Origin: Euglena gracilis
Lineage: Eukaryota > Euglenida > Euglenophyceae > Euglenales
Direction of reading: 5' to 3'
Assembly (NCBI GenBank): GCA_039621445.1
Contig: CP154956.1
Coordinates: 25,510,117 to 25,574,116 of the forward strand
DNA length: 64,000 bases
In this document: piece after piece, positions 44,120 to 54,245 of the stretch
Numbering within the stretch: the first letter of the stretch is position 1
How the letters are laid out: each line of letters starts with the position of its first letter
Made by a program: the position numbers and the translations under genes
The notes under the pieces: model-generated
What the model saw: only the letters and a program-made list of their open reading frames with translations
Database searches by the model: none
Told to the model about the DNA's origin: nothing

Positions 44120-45265
44120 TTTCTTTTGTTTTGGTGGGTCTTTTTGGTGAAAACAGGTGAGTTGGGTGGCTCACACCTTTCCTTTGATAAAAAATCCACA
44201 AGACCAACAGCACAATTCAAGCAATTCAGCAATTCCAAAACCAGCGCCAATGTAATTCACCGCGTACTGTCCAGGGTAAGAATGATAATTGCCACCCAGA
44301 TAATTCAATTCTTGAACTTGAAACAGACAAAAACAAGACAGAGCCCTGTGCAGACAAATGGGGTCAGCTGCTAATAATTCCTAATAAGATTTTTTTAATC
44401 CTAACTGCAGAGTCATCAGGTTGGGTTGGGTCAGGTTATGTTGTTTTGGGCACTCAGCACCCCTGACTCACACTCCCCTTCCCGAAGGAGTTGTTTACAA
44501 CTCTTCCCGACTCCAACAGGAAGGGGTGCGGAGTGCACTCGTTGTGAGGAGGGGGCGAGCGAGGGGACCGTTGTGGTTCAGGGTCCCCCCCCCTCAGGGG
44601 GCTGTGCCGTTCAGGTTCGTTTTATGGCCGGGGGGCTGAGTCAAATGTTCTCCTTTGACAGTTGGGTCTGTGCGGGGTCTGGTGTGTTGTCCCCCCCCAG
44701 CCCGCCTAGGGCTGTTTGTCGTTGGGGGGGGGGCAGGCGCCGTTGTGAACCAAGCGCCAGCCACGGTTAAATTTTCAGGAGATTTTTATTACCAGGCCAG
44801 GTGAGTTGTTTTGTCACGGTCAGGGTCCTAGACAGCCGCTTTCTGTTCGGTTAGCCATTTCGGTGTCTAGGCTTGGTGTCTGTTCGGTGGGGGGTTGGTC
44901 CAGCTGGGGTCTTCCAGCCCCCCCCCCCAAGGCCAAGCGGTCTGGCTCCGGCCGGGGACGAATTTTAATTAAAATCAGGTGAAGGCTGGGTTTTTGGTTA
45001 AAAATCAGGCTGGGTCAAGGACAATGTTTTTTTTGTATTTTTGTTGTTTTTCTGGGGGGTAGGCTGGTTTGTGCGAGGTCAGGTGCTGTGGAGGGTCCTC
45101 GCCCCCCCCCCCCCCAGCCGGTGGCCCGGGGTCGGCCAGGTCTGCGTTTTTAGGTCAAAGTCAGGTTCCCCTTCCACCGTTTGCCCAGTTTTGGCTGGCT
45201 GCCACGGTTGGGGTTGGGGGCTGGACAGGTCCGGGGGTTCCTTTTTTTTTATTTTTTTTTTAAAA

Positions 45266-45323
<58 letters not shown>

Positions 45324-45739
45324 GTGTTTCGTGTGGGGGGGGGTGTTTTGGTGGGGTCGTGGCCAGGTCCGGGGGGAAGGTTCGTTCTCCACGGGGGGGG
45401 GGGTGTCCCAACCCACAACAACAACGATGAAGAATTGAAGAATGGATTGATTGGCTGAAGAGAGGCACTTGAGGTCAGTGAATTCGGGTCAGGTCGGGTC
45501 TTGTCAGGTCCGTTGGGCTGGTTCGAGTCGAGCTGGCCAGCGGTTCAGGTTCAGGTGGGCTGGCCAGGGGGCTGCCCAGGCCCCTTTTTTTCGTTTTCAG
45601 TCACGCAGGTTTTGTCACAGGTGTGTAGTTCAAGTCAGTCGAGGTTGGTATGGGTGGTAGGGTTGGGGTTGGCTTTGGGGTCGTTCGGGGTGTCGACGTG
45701 ACGGTGTCTGTGAGGGGGCGCAGGGGTATGTGACATGTG
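44120..45739. other. Spacer between elements D and E
   Basis: No gene is supported. Non-coding sequence with repeated 'gtcagg' and 'tcaggt' motifs through 44640-45680, G runs, and a T homopolymer. It must contain the 3' end of E and the 5' part of D (LTRs, gag), but no clean repeat pair could be delimited by eye. Confidence 0.45.
45269..45322. repeat. Poly-T run of 54 bases
   Basis: An uninterrupted T homopolymer preceded by shorter T runs. Its length in an assembly is unreliable. Confidence 0.9.
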
Positions 45740-48082
45740 TCACTCCATCCCATCAAGCAACTCTCTCACATCCACGGCCAAGTCCCGTTCTTTGCAGTAC
45801 TGGACCACATCTTTGTTTGTTCGGAGGAAGAAGTGGTTCAGGGGTTCCCACTGAGTATCAGATGGGTCCCAGTTTTTCCACTGAATCAAAAATTGAAGTT
45901 TTCCATCTTTTCTGCGGTGGTTCAGCACTTTGTCAACCTCCCATTCGTCAGGTCCGACCTCCAACTCCTGTGCCTTGCCCGACCAAAAGTAGAGGGGGAC
46001 AGGGGTTGTGTTGTAGAGGTCCTCCACGTGGGGTTTGAGTTGAGAACGGTGGGCAGGTTGTCGGTTTCCAGGTCGAAGTTCAACCACGTAAGAGTGCCGT
46101 CCTACTCGTTCCAACACCACCGCAGGTCCTTTCCACTTCGGTTCGAGTTTGTTGGTACCAGGTTGTCTTTCGGGCTGATACCAGACTTTCGAGCCGATTT
46201 CCAAGGCAGGTGGTTCTCTGCGTTTTTGGTTCACCGTTTCAGCTCGTTCACGCTGTTTTTCGTTCAGGACCAGGCTCACCCACTGGTCTTGTTCTTTCAT
46301 CCTTTCCAAGAACGCTGTGGCCCCTTCCGCTTCCTTTTGTGGTTGGTATGGTAATCCCGCCAACGGTCTGTGCCTGCCAAACACAATTTCGTACGGTGAC
46401 AATCCCGTTTCACCTGGGACGTCGTGTAGGGCCCTCAAGGCGTTCGGTAGGAGTTCAACCCAGGGTACCCCTTTTTCAGCAGCCAGTTTTGCCAGTTTTC
46501 GGAGGACTTGTTGACCCGCTACCTCAGCCCGTCCGTTGGCTTGGTGGTGGTATGCCTGCCCGTACGCCACACGGACCCCGTGGGCAGCACACAGTGTTTT
46601 CCACCAACCGGCTGTGAAGTGGGAGCCCCGGTCGGAGCTCACCACCGAGGGTATCCCAAAAATTCCCCACTGTTTGAACATTTCTTTTTCAACCTTTTCT
46701 GCCGTGAGTCCCTTGGCCAGGTGGGGGGTTGCAACCATCCAACCACTCAGCCTGTCCACACACAACGCCAACGTGTCGTATTTTTTCCCTTCAAAGGTCG
46801 TTTCAGGTAGAGAGAACAAATCGATGGCAACACTGTCCATGAGGTGTGCCGGAATCGGCGTCGGTTCAATGGGGCACTTGTATGGTAGGTGGCTGGGTTC
46901 TGTTGCTTGGCAGGTTTCACACACGGTCATCATTTTGCCTGTCAGTTTTTTTGCATCCTGGTGGTCCGCAAACGCAAACCACCTTCCCATCTGGTCCCAC
47001 AATCGGGCTGACCCTGGGTGCCCGGCTGTTTCGTGATGATCGGGAATTATGTTTCCAGTCAACACTCTTGGCACACACAGGAGACCGTTTTTGTAGAGCC
47101 TGCGGTTGTCGAATCGGTACCGGACAGGCCAGTTTTTGAACCCCGTTCCCTTCAGGTCCTTGAGCACAGGTCCCCACCTTGGGCAACTTTCGTACTCGTT
47201 CTTCCATTCCCTGTCCATCACCCCTTTCGGTTCCCCCTGTTGAAGCTCCGGGGCGTGCACTCCCCTTGATGGAGGTCCAACGAGAGTCCCCGTTGAGGAT
47301 GACGCACCTTGCGCGTCCTGTTGTTTTGTTGAGTCTGTTGTTGTTAGGGGTTCCACAGGGTCCTCTTCCAGGGGTCTTCGCCTTGGTGGGTCTTCCTCAG
47401 TGGATGGTCCCTCTGCCGTATTTGAATTTTCTGGGGTTTTGTTTTTTGGTTGGTCTGGTCGGATCAGGTTTCCTGCCTCATCCGTGGTCTCCCTTTGGGT
47501 TGCCTCAGCCAGTTTTTTGCTTGGTTCCACCACAATCGTTTCCTTCACCACCCATTTCTTTGTCGTTTTTGCAGGTTTTTGAGGTGTTTTTGAATTTTTT
47601 TGAGGGGTGTCACCGTTTTCCGTTGAACCAGGCACTGTGGGCGAATCTTCACCCGTTTTGGCTCCCCCCTTTGTTGTGACGGCCACAGTGACGGGTTCTT
47701 GAAGTTGTTTTTGTGCCTGTGTCAGGTCTGCCACGTTGATCACCATGCAAGTTTTCTGTTCCTTTTCCTCCTGTTTGATGATTTCTTTCATGAGTCGGTC
47801 GTCCTCCTCACTCCCGTGGATACTCACGTCGGCGATTGCCTGTGAGGCGGGGTAGGCCCACCTACTCAAGGCATCGGCGACCGTGTTGTCTTTGCCAGGT
47901 ACGTATGCAACGGTTATGTCGAACCGCGAAAGCAGTTCGTGCCACCTAGCCCTACGTCCAGCTGGTCCACTGGGGGTGTCCAGCGCCTCCGTTGCCCATG
48001 CCTCAATGGACTTGTGGTCCGTCAACACCAGTACCGGTTGCATTCCTATCCAAGAAGCCCATTTTTGCAGGGCCAGGATCAC
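45740..48082 (-). pseudogene. pol: Element E RNase H end, linker, integrase and chromodomain
   Basis: A 780-codon frame. Residues 1-75 finish RNase H (LTDHKSIEAW, VPGKDNTVADALSRWAYPA). Residues 80-290 are a Lys/Glu/Thr/Pro-rich linker. The integrase has an HHCC site (HHETAGHPG, CETCQ), then DSVAIDLFSLPE, SSDRGSHFTAGWW and HHQANGRAEVAGQ giving the DDE triad. The C-terminal region WYQPERQPGTNK and a full chromodomain with FLIQWKNWDP and TQWEPLNHF follow. This part is intact; only the 5' breaks make it a pseudogene. Confidence 0.93.
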
Positions 48083-48825
48083 TGAGTAGGTCTCCTTCTC
48101 CCTAGGAGACCACGAGCGAACCGAGGTGCCAGTTTTCGTGAACAGAAAGCTACGGGTACTGTTTTTTTGGTCATGGCTGTCGTTGGGTCTGGTTTTTCTG
48201 CAGTGTCCTCCGCAAATTGTTCCAGAGCCGCACCTACGGCTCTGCCACTTGCATCCTCCCTGAGTATGAACGGTTTGTCTGGGTTCACCGTTTGCAGTCT
48301 CAGGCTTCCCAGCAGTTTTTCTTTGATGGTCTGAAAAGCTGTTCGTTCCTTTTCACCGAAAAACACAGGTGTCAGGCTTCCTTTCTTCCCCTGTCCTTTT
48401 TTTACCTTCAGTTTCTCCATTATGTCTGCTGCCAATTCTGCATACCCTGGGATGTATGAGGCGTAGTAGTTTGTGAATCCCAGGAATGCCCGCAGGGCTG
48501 TGACCGTTTTTGGTTCCTCCCATTTTTCCAAAGCCATCGATTTCCCAGGTGCAGGTTTTCGTTGTCCACCACCGAGCACGTGTCGACAGAATTCCACCTC
48601 TTTCACGAAAAATTTGCATTTCTTGATGTCTGCCACGTGCTGCTGTTTTTTCAGTGCCTCCATCACCCTTCTGATGTCCTTGTCGTGTTGTTCGAGGGTT
48701 TTGCCTTCAGATCCCTGCCACATGGTCCCTACAATTATGTCGTACACGTAAGGGTTTGCAATGTCCTGTACCTCCTCCAGGCTGTACTCGATCACCCTCT
48801 GGAAAATCGGTACACCGTTTTTCAT
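48079..48825 (-). pseudogene. pol: Element E reverse transcriptase, second half, and RNase H start
   Basis: Continues in the same frame after the TGA. The catalytic box reads YVYD and not YVDD: codon TAC at 48744-48742 replaces the first Asp, which would abolish polymerase activity. The connection region (FLGFTNYYASYIPGYAEL) and RNase H start (FILREDASGRAVGA) follow. A frameshift after FCSRKLAP moves the rest of RNase H to the next segment. Confidence 0.92.
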
Positions 48826-49602
48826 TCACATGGCCACCACTCTCCACTGTTTTGTTCCCTTCGGTGTGCTGCAGCAGGTGTAGGGTCTGGACTCCGTTCT
48901 CAGTGGCACCTGGTGGAAGGCGTCTTTCAGGTCCAGTACACTGTACAGGGCCCGTTGTCCTTGTTGAACTAGGATGTCTTCTATCCTAGGGAGTGGATGG
49001 GCGTCTGTGATTGTTGCCTCGTTCAGTGCTCTGAAATCGACCACCCCTCTCCATTTTCCACCTTTTTTGGTAACCACAAATGTGGGGCTGGACCAGTCAC
49101 TCCTTCCGTCTTCCACTTTCAGGTCTCTAACCCATTCGTCCACCATGTCGATGAGTGCCTGTCGGCGTTCTCCTGTCATGTGGATGGGTCTTTGCTTTTT
49201 CGCCACTGTTCCCGGTTTCAGCTCGATCTTTCCAAAACCCAGTGGTCCGCGTTCTGGGGGGTCTCTGTAGATTTCGTCCCGCAAGACCACTCCTTCATAG
49301 TCCTGCCGCAGTTTTTTCACCAGTTCTGTTACCCTTTCGCCTTGTGTTTCCTGTCCTTCTGGCACCACCACAACACCGTGAACCCTGTCAGATTTCTTTG
49401 CCGAGTTCTGAAGTTGTCTTGCCAGAGTTTCCAGTGTTGTTTCGTCTTCAAACAGTTTTTCCTCGTCCTGGCCCGCTTCAGCAGGAATCTGCAAATTCAT
49501 TGCGCGCACTGCCGAAATGTTTTTCTGAAGTTGGTGTGTTTTCTGTTCCCTGTGTTTTTGTTCCTTCAGCTGGTGCCAACTGGACAGCAGCCGCAGTGGT
49601 TC
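48826..49602 (-). pseudogene. pol: Element E reverse transcriptase, first half
   Basis: The frame is open from the C insertion point (EPLRLLSSWHQLKEQ), continuing through VRAMNLQ. RT motifs are ELKPGTVAKKQRPIHMTGER, SSPTFVVTKKGGKW, VVDFRALNEATITDAHPLPR and YSVLDLKDAFHQVPL. It ends in TGA at 48828-48826 directly before the MKNGVPIFQR motif; D has Gly there, so a single G-to-T change explains the stop. Confidence 0.9.
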
Positions 49603-49915
49603 TGTGTACCAGGCGTATGCTTCTGTCCCCTTCCGTTGACGAAGTTAGGATGGAAGCAGATCCTATTAGGATCTCCTAATGGGTGCCCCCTTCTCTCTCC
49701 ACAGGTGGTATTCTTCTTATACCTTTTCCTTCCTTTCCTTGGACCGGACTTGGATTTCCAGTCCGTCCTCCCTGCATTGCTCCGTGCTTTGCTTCTTGGG
49801 AAGTGGGAAAAGGGTTTTTACTGTTACTCTGATTTTCAGTTCCCAAGTAGGTGCGCCAAGGCGAAAGCGAAGGCTTTTGGGAATTGGGAAAGGGGAATTG
49901 GGAATCAGACGTACA
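49603..49915 (+). repeat. Family I 5' LTR of element C
   Basis: Begins TGTGTACC directly after E coding sequence and ends GTACA two bases before the PBS; the terminal inverted bases are TGTGTAC / GTACA. It aligns with the LTR at 29233-29659. The 313-base length is short for a Ty3 element of this size. A 'cttatacctt' sequence at about 49717 is a weak TATA candidate. Confidence 0.85.
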
Positions 49916-50080
49916 CTTGGTAGCAGATTAGGTCACGATCCTACACATACAGCCCATACAGAAAGAAACGCTATCAAGTATTACACTTGGTAGCAGATTT
50001 GGTTACGATCCTACACATACTTCACAGAAAGAAAGGCTACCAGGTATTACACTTGGTAGCAGATTGGTTCGATCCTACGC
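49914..50080 (+). promoter_or_regulatory. Three tandem primer-binding-site-like repeats
   Basis: The first, TGGTAGCAGA at 49918, sits two bases after the LTR end, the normal place for a PBS, and matches the complement of the 3' end of initiator tRNA-Met species ending TCTGCTACCA. The same block, with 'acactt' before and 'gatcctac' after, recurs at 49988 and 50054 (spacing 70 and 66). Only the first is in position to prime minus-strand synthesis by the usual rules. The rest of the leader to 50267 has no ORF. Confidence 0.85.
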
Positions 50081-50267
50081 TGACTGGCAGCGGAGAGCCC
50101 CTGCACCGTTATTACACGGTCGCAGCGTCAGCTCCCGGCTTCTAGTCAACGTCTAAGCAGACGAGCAGGCTCCGGAAGGTTCTGTACGGTATTACCCGTT
50201 ACAGCCCCTCTGGTGCCAGCACAACTGCTTAGTTTTGTGGGTTTTTGCTGTTTTTGTCGTCAGAAAG

Positions 50268-52466
50268 ATGCAAAGCACAGGCCCCAACCATCAATTCAAC
50301 TATGCCTTATTACAGGCATCATTGCAAGACATTGACCAAGAAACTGGGGATTGGAAGCTTTTATGTGAAAATGCTTCCAGTTCCCACGCCGATGAGGCAC
50401 AATTGATTCAATTGTCACAATTGCAACACTTGTCATCATTGATAGTGGTCGGCGATGAGCTCACCACTTCATTGGCTTCAGAGGCTAATGCGGCCTCTTC
50501 CGCGCTCACCTTGCCACAACGGGGGTATTCGCCTCCGTCTGCGACAATGGTGCAGCTGCACACACCGGAGAGACCCGTGGTGATTCCGCCACCGGGCTCC
50601 TCTGGTGATGGTGGGCTAGAAACCCCGTGTTTCTTTCAACCACCACCCGTTCTTCCACCGGCAAGCCCTTACCGAGCTTTGCCACCACCACCCGATATCG
50701 GGTGCTATCCCGCACTACCTTGGCAACCGGAGACTCGCCTCGTGGTGCCGGAATTCTCCGGTACACCCCAACCCATGGATGACTATGGGAAGGGCACTGG
50801 TGAGCTCCTCACTGCTGAGGATGTGCAGGATATTGTTGCTCGGCTTCCAGGTGATCACCCCCTTGTGAGGCAGTTCAACCATGTGCAACAATGCGTTGCA
50901 GAGTGTGCAACCGCATTGAACAAAGTGCTTCAGTTTGATGAGGACAACCAGAAACATGTCTTCACCAAGCTGGAACACTGCTGGAATTACTTGCAGGAAG
51001 TTGGCAGATATTGCCAGAGGAACTTCGAAAGTGCGGGTATTGACCTTGCAAACTTTCGGGAAACCTTTGACAGAATATGCCAACAGCTCCCGCAAAACTT
51101 CCGGCAAATTAGTGAATGCATGCATGAAGCGGAAACACGGAATGACTCCAAGTTTCTGCACTTGCATGGCTCACTACAACAGTTATCGGGACAAATGGAG
51201 TCCTGTTCATCTGCGTTGTTGCATCTGCAACAACAGTTGCATGCACGAGATTCCTCGTCTGCAACATCCAGCAGTGGTGGATTTGTGTCTATGGACCATT
51301 TCACCACATTGTCCGCAACTTTCCATGAATCGCAACACCGCATTATGCAGTTGTGCGATGAAACGGAAAAGTTTCGGCAATTCCAGTCACAAGCCAACGA
51401 GAATTTTGCTCCCCACACGTATGTACGGCAGTTGGAGGAGCGACTTTCCCGTTTGGAGCAGAAAACCTGCTACTGTGACGCGAATCGGGTTGGATTATCC
51501 AATCTGAGCGCGAAAGTCGCGGAAATGGCACAACGGCAGGATTCCCTGCAGTTGCAGTTGCAATCCGACATTGGCGGGATTAACTCGGCCATTGCGGGTT
51601 TGCAACAAAGCTATTCCGCACTTTCCCACCGAGTTCCGGACATTAGCGGTATTCAGACTGCTATTGGGGAACTCCAGACCCGGTATGCATCGGTGTCTAC
51701 CAAAATAACGGAAATGCAGTCTATACCTGCAGGTTCCAGTTCTCGGATTACCGAGAACCCTGATTTCAAGGCATTTTATGACAAAATGCTCACTAACAAT
51801 CAGGAAACCTTGCAAGATTTCTGCAACAGCCTATTACGGCTTGAGGAATCGGTGAATCGGAATGCCCGATCCACGCAAAGTGAGATTACCAGGTTGGATG
51901 AGCGAATTTCCGCGTTGTTGGATAACCCACAACCTGGAAATTTGCCCATGGGTACCACAATCGTGTTGTCGGATAACCCTGCACCGGTTGCACCCACCAC
52001 CACACCAACCAAGATGACATCACCTTTGCAGATTCTCTCAAATGCTGTAAAAGCATTAATGGGACAACTCCAATTATTGGATAAGTCTCACGGAAAACTT
52101 GTCCAAGATGTTACCGGAATTTCCGAAAGGATTCCGCACTTGGATGACTTTTCCCGTTACCGTAAGCGTATTCGCGCTTTGGAGGATGAAGTTGACCGTA
52201 TTTGCGGCCAACTCCAACTCGTTGAGCATTTGGAGCAAAGTGTGCATGACTTGTCTGTGGGTTTGGATAATGTGTCCAACCAACAGCGGGTTTCACACCG
52301 CAATTCGGCAGTATGCATTGCCGAAGATGCGCCAGATGCTCCAGATTCGAGTTTCCACAACCCGAATCTGGGTGCACATGCACCACCACCACCCGTGTCC
52401 CGAGTGTCACAATCCGCGATTCCGCGAATTGTGCCACCATTGGCCTTGCCTACAACTCAAAACTAG
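50268..52466 (+). CDS. gag: Family I gag ORF1, coiled-coil protein
   Basis: The first ATG in a good frame is at 50268 (MQSTGPNHQFN), giving 732 residues. Residues 80-180 are Pro-rich; residues about 200-700 are predicted by eye to be helical and coiled-coil, with heptad-like stretches such as QLEERLSRLEQK, ITRLDERISALL and RYRKRIRALEDEVDR. Residues 575-600 are a Pro/Thr linker. It lies where matrix or capsid-like proteins are encoded and has no enzyme motif. The relic at 6105-6575 is from this ORF. It ends in TAG (52464-52466), and the same frame stays open straight into ORF2. Confidence 0.75.
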   Translation: MQSTGPNHQFNYALLQASLQDIDQETGDWKLLCENASSSHADEAQLIQLSQLQHLSSLIVVGDELTTSLASEANAASSALTLPQRGYSPPSATMVQLHTPERPVVIPPPGSSGDGGLETPCFFQPPPVLPPASPYRALPPPPDIGCYPALPWQPETRLVVPEFSGTPQPMDDYGKGTGELLTAEDVQDIVARLPGDHPLVRQFNHVQQCVAECATALNKVLQFDEDNQKHVFTKLEHCWNYLQEVGRYCQRNFESAGIDLANFRETFDRICQQLPQNFRQISECMHEAETRNDSKFLHLHGSLQQLSGQMESCSSALLHLQQQLHARDSSSATSSSGGFVSMDHFTTLSATFHESQHRIMQLCDETEKFRQFQSQANENFAPHTYVRQLEERLSRLEQKTCYCDANRVGLSNLSAKVAEMAQRQDSLQLQLQSDIGGINSAIAGLQQSYSALSHRVPDISGIQTAIGELQTRYASVSTKITEMQSIPAGSSSRITENPDFKAFYDKMLTNNQETLQDFCNSLLRLEESVNRNARSTQSEITRLDERISALLDNPQPGNLPMGTTIVLSDNPAPVAPTTTPTKMTSPLQILSNAVKALMGQLQLLDKSHGKLVQDVTGISERIPHLDDFSRYRKRIRALEDEVDRICGQLQLVEHLEQSVHDLSVGLDNVSNQQRVSHRNSAVCIAEDAPDAPDSSFHNPNLGAHAPPPPVSRVSQSAIPRIVPPLALPTTQN

Positions 52467-54245
52467 TTTTCGGATGAATTTCCCATTACGGGAACCGAAT
52501 TTTCGGAAAACACGGCGATTCCGCCAAGTCTCCACCAAGAAATCCATCATTCCATGCTTGTGCGTGGAATGAGCCAAACCCGTACACCGGGAGTGGGTCA
52601 CATGTTGCATGCGCGACATACCCCCACACCGGAGTGTCCCCCTATTACGGGTGACCAACAGGGTTTGCGACCGGATTTCCGGTACCAGGATTCACCTTCA
52701 CCAGAAATTTCGCGATTCCGACAAGAATCCGGAAAGGATACGCTTGGTGCTCGAGCGTACCCGGGCCCGAATCCACGGAATACCACCGAGGGCCAACGGG
52801 TTTTTCAGAAAGACTTCAAGGGCACCATCGCAATCGCGAATAAGGTGAAACCCCAATGGGACGGTGATCCAACCACATGGAGACAGTTTTTTCGGGACTG
52901 GGAGTACTACTGGGCATTGAAAGGGCCAACCCAGGACACAAACCCGGAGGTGATCAAGATGGAATTCATCGATTGCCTCCCTAGGGATGAGAAGGAGCGC
53001 GCGCGACAACTCGTCATTCGCTACCGCGTTTCCTTTGATGACCTGGTGGAGCAATACACTTCCACCAGTTCAAGTTTGGTCGCTAGGATTACCCTGGAGA
53101 CCAAGTGGCGGCAATGCGCCCCACCCGATCGCAAATGGAAGTCCATTGACCTTTGGTATGCCAAATGGTTAGGACTTGCTGCTGAAGTGGATGAACTCAG
53201 TGAAAAGCAAATGCGCGAACAGTTTGACGCTGTTCTCATGCATTTCACGCCTAGCCTCATCAAGGATATCCATCGTGAGGAGTTGGCGGGTAATGCAATG
53301 ACTCTTGACCAACGCTGGAACTACGTTTCCAAGCAATTGAAGCTATCACAGCTTCTTGGTCAGATTCAGTCCGCGTATACCGCACACCCAACCGCAGGAT
53401 TACCGGCTGGTTCGGTGAACGCATTGCAAAAATCACCGGTTTCACCCACTTCACCAACCACGGGATCGAAAACGCGATACCCGCGTTCTTCGGACCAAGC
53501 CACGGATAAAGTGTGCTTTTTGTGCAACAAACCGGGACATATGTCTCGGGAGTGCCCTAATCCTGAAGCGCGAAAGCGTATTCAGAGTCCGCGGGGCTCG
53601 ACCTCATCACGAGGTTCGGGTTCCTCCGCGTTTTCACGCCAATCGGGCAATTCACGGTCATCGGGCCCCCGTTCCGGTGGTATTAGCCCCCGGATCCCGT
53701 TCCGCGATGAGCGGAAACACGGTACCCCTCGGGGTAGGTCACCCGGTGCCCCGGCCAAGAAGCGTGATTCTCATCGCGACACATCGCGATCGCGTTCGCG
53801 AAGCGGATCATCTTCTTCGCGATCCTCATCGGGAAAACCCCGATACACCGGTCATGGTCGACGGGATACCCGGTCACCACGACGGTTTGACGGGAAATCG
53901 GGAAACCGATCTCCCCGTTATCCAGAATCGCGACACAAATCTCGGTGTTCGCTTTGTGGATCGAGTGATCACCACTCATCCACATGTCCGCGTTCTCGTT
54001 CTCCCCGCCCTGGCCAACGTCATCGCGGTATGAATCGCGGTGACAAGGGTCACTCCTCCAACCGCCATAAAGTCGGTTTCAAGATATCTTGTTTGGAGGA
54101 TGACACCCCGGCTTCGGGCAGGGAGGGGGATGAAACCACGGATACCGATTTCGACGAGGCCCGCATGGCGGTGCGCACGTTGAAATCCGTTTATACCTCT
54201 AAAAGGCCCATAGCCGGCTATTCGGCCGGTTCGGACCTGGAGTAG
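52467..54245 (+). CDS. gag: Family I gag ORF2: capsid-like domain and zinc knuckles
   Basis: The frame is open from the TAG of ORF1; the first ATG is at 52554. A Ty3-type gag core starts near 52848 (WDGDPTTWRQFFRDWEYYW) and extends through FTPSLIKDIHREEL. A CCHC knuckle (CFLCNKPGHMSREC) lies at about 53514, then an Arg/Ser/Gly-rich basic region, then a second CCHC motif (CSLCGSSDHHSSTC) at about 53946. These fit a nucleocapsid. It ends in TAG (54243-54245), again with the frame open beyond into the protease. Expression could be by readthrough from ORF1 or by separate initiation. Confidence 0.88.
   Translation, partial: FSDEFPITGTEFSENTAIPPSLHQEIHHSMLVRGMSQTRTPGVGHMLHARHTPTPECPPITGDQQGLRPDFRYQDSPSPEISRFRQESGKDTLGARAYPGPNPRNTTEGQRVFQKDFKGTIAIANKVKPQWDGDPTTWRQFFRDWEYYWALKGPTQDTNPEVIKMEFIDCLPRDEKERARQLVIRYRVSFDDLVEQYTSTSSSLVARITLETKWRQCAPPDRKWKSIDLWYAKWLGLAAEVDELSEKQMREQFDAVLMHFTPSLIKDIHREELAGNAMTLDQRWNYVSKQLKLSQLLGQIQSAYTAHPTAGLPAGSVNALQKSPVSPTSPTTGSKTRYPRSSDQATDKVCFLCNKPGHMSRECPNPEARKRIQSPRGSTSSRGSGSSAFSRQSGNSRSSGPRSGGISPRIPFRDERKHGTPRGRSPGAPAKKRDSHRDTSRSRSRSGSSSSRSSSGKPRYTGHGRRDTRSPRRFDGKSGNRSPRYPESRHKSRCSLCGSSDHHSSTCPRSRSPRPGQRHRGMNRGDKGHSSNRHKVGFKISCLEDDTPASGREGDETTDTDFDEARMAVRTLKSVYTSKRPIAGYSAGSDLE

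Larger units (their letters stand above)
45740..49602 (-). mobile_element. Element E: family II Ty3/gypsy chromovirus, interrupted by element C
   Basis: Minus-strand RT, RNase H, linker, integrase and full chromodomain. Its coding frame is open right up to 49602, where the LTR of element C begins, so C landed inside E. An in-frame TGA (48828-48826), a frameshift near 48100 and loss of a catalytic Asp make it inactive. The remainder of E should lie beyond the far end of C, outside the window. Confidence 0.9.

Noticed and set aside
37500-44360. Possible family II LTR pair (37500-37660 with 44290-44360)
   Set aside because: Only weak shared blocks such as 'acagagccctg'; boundaries, PBS and polypurine tract could not be defined.
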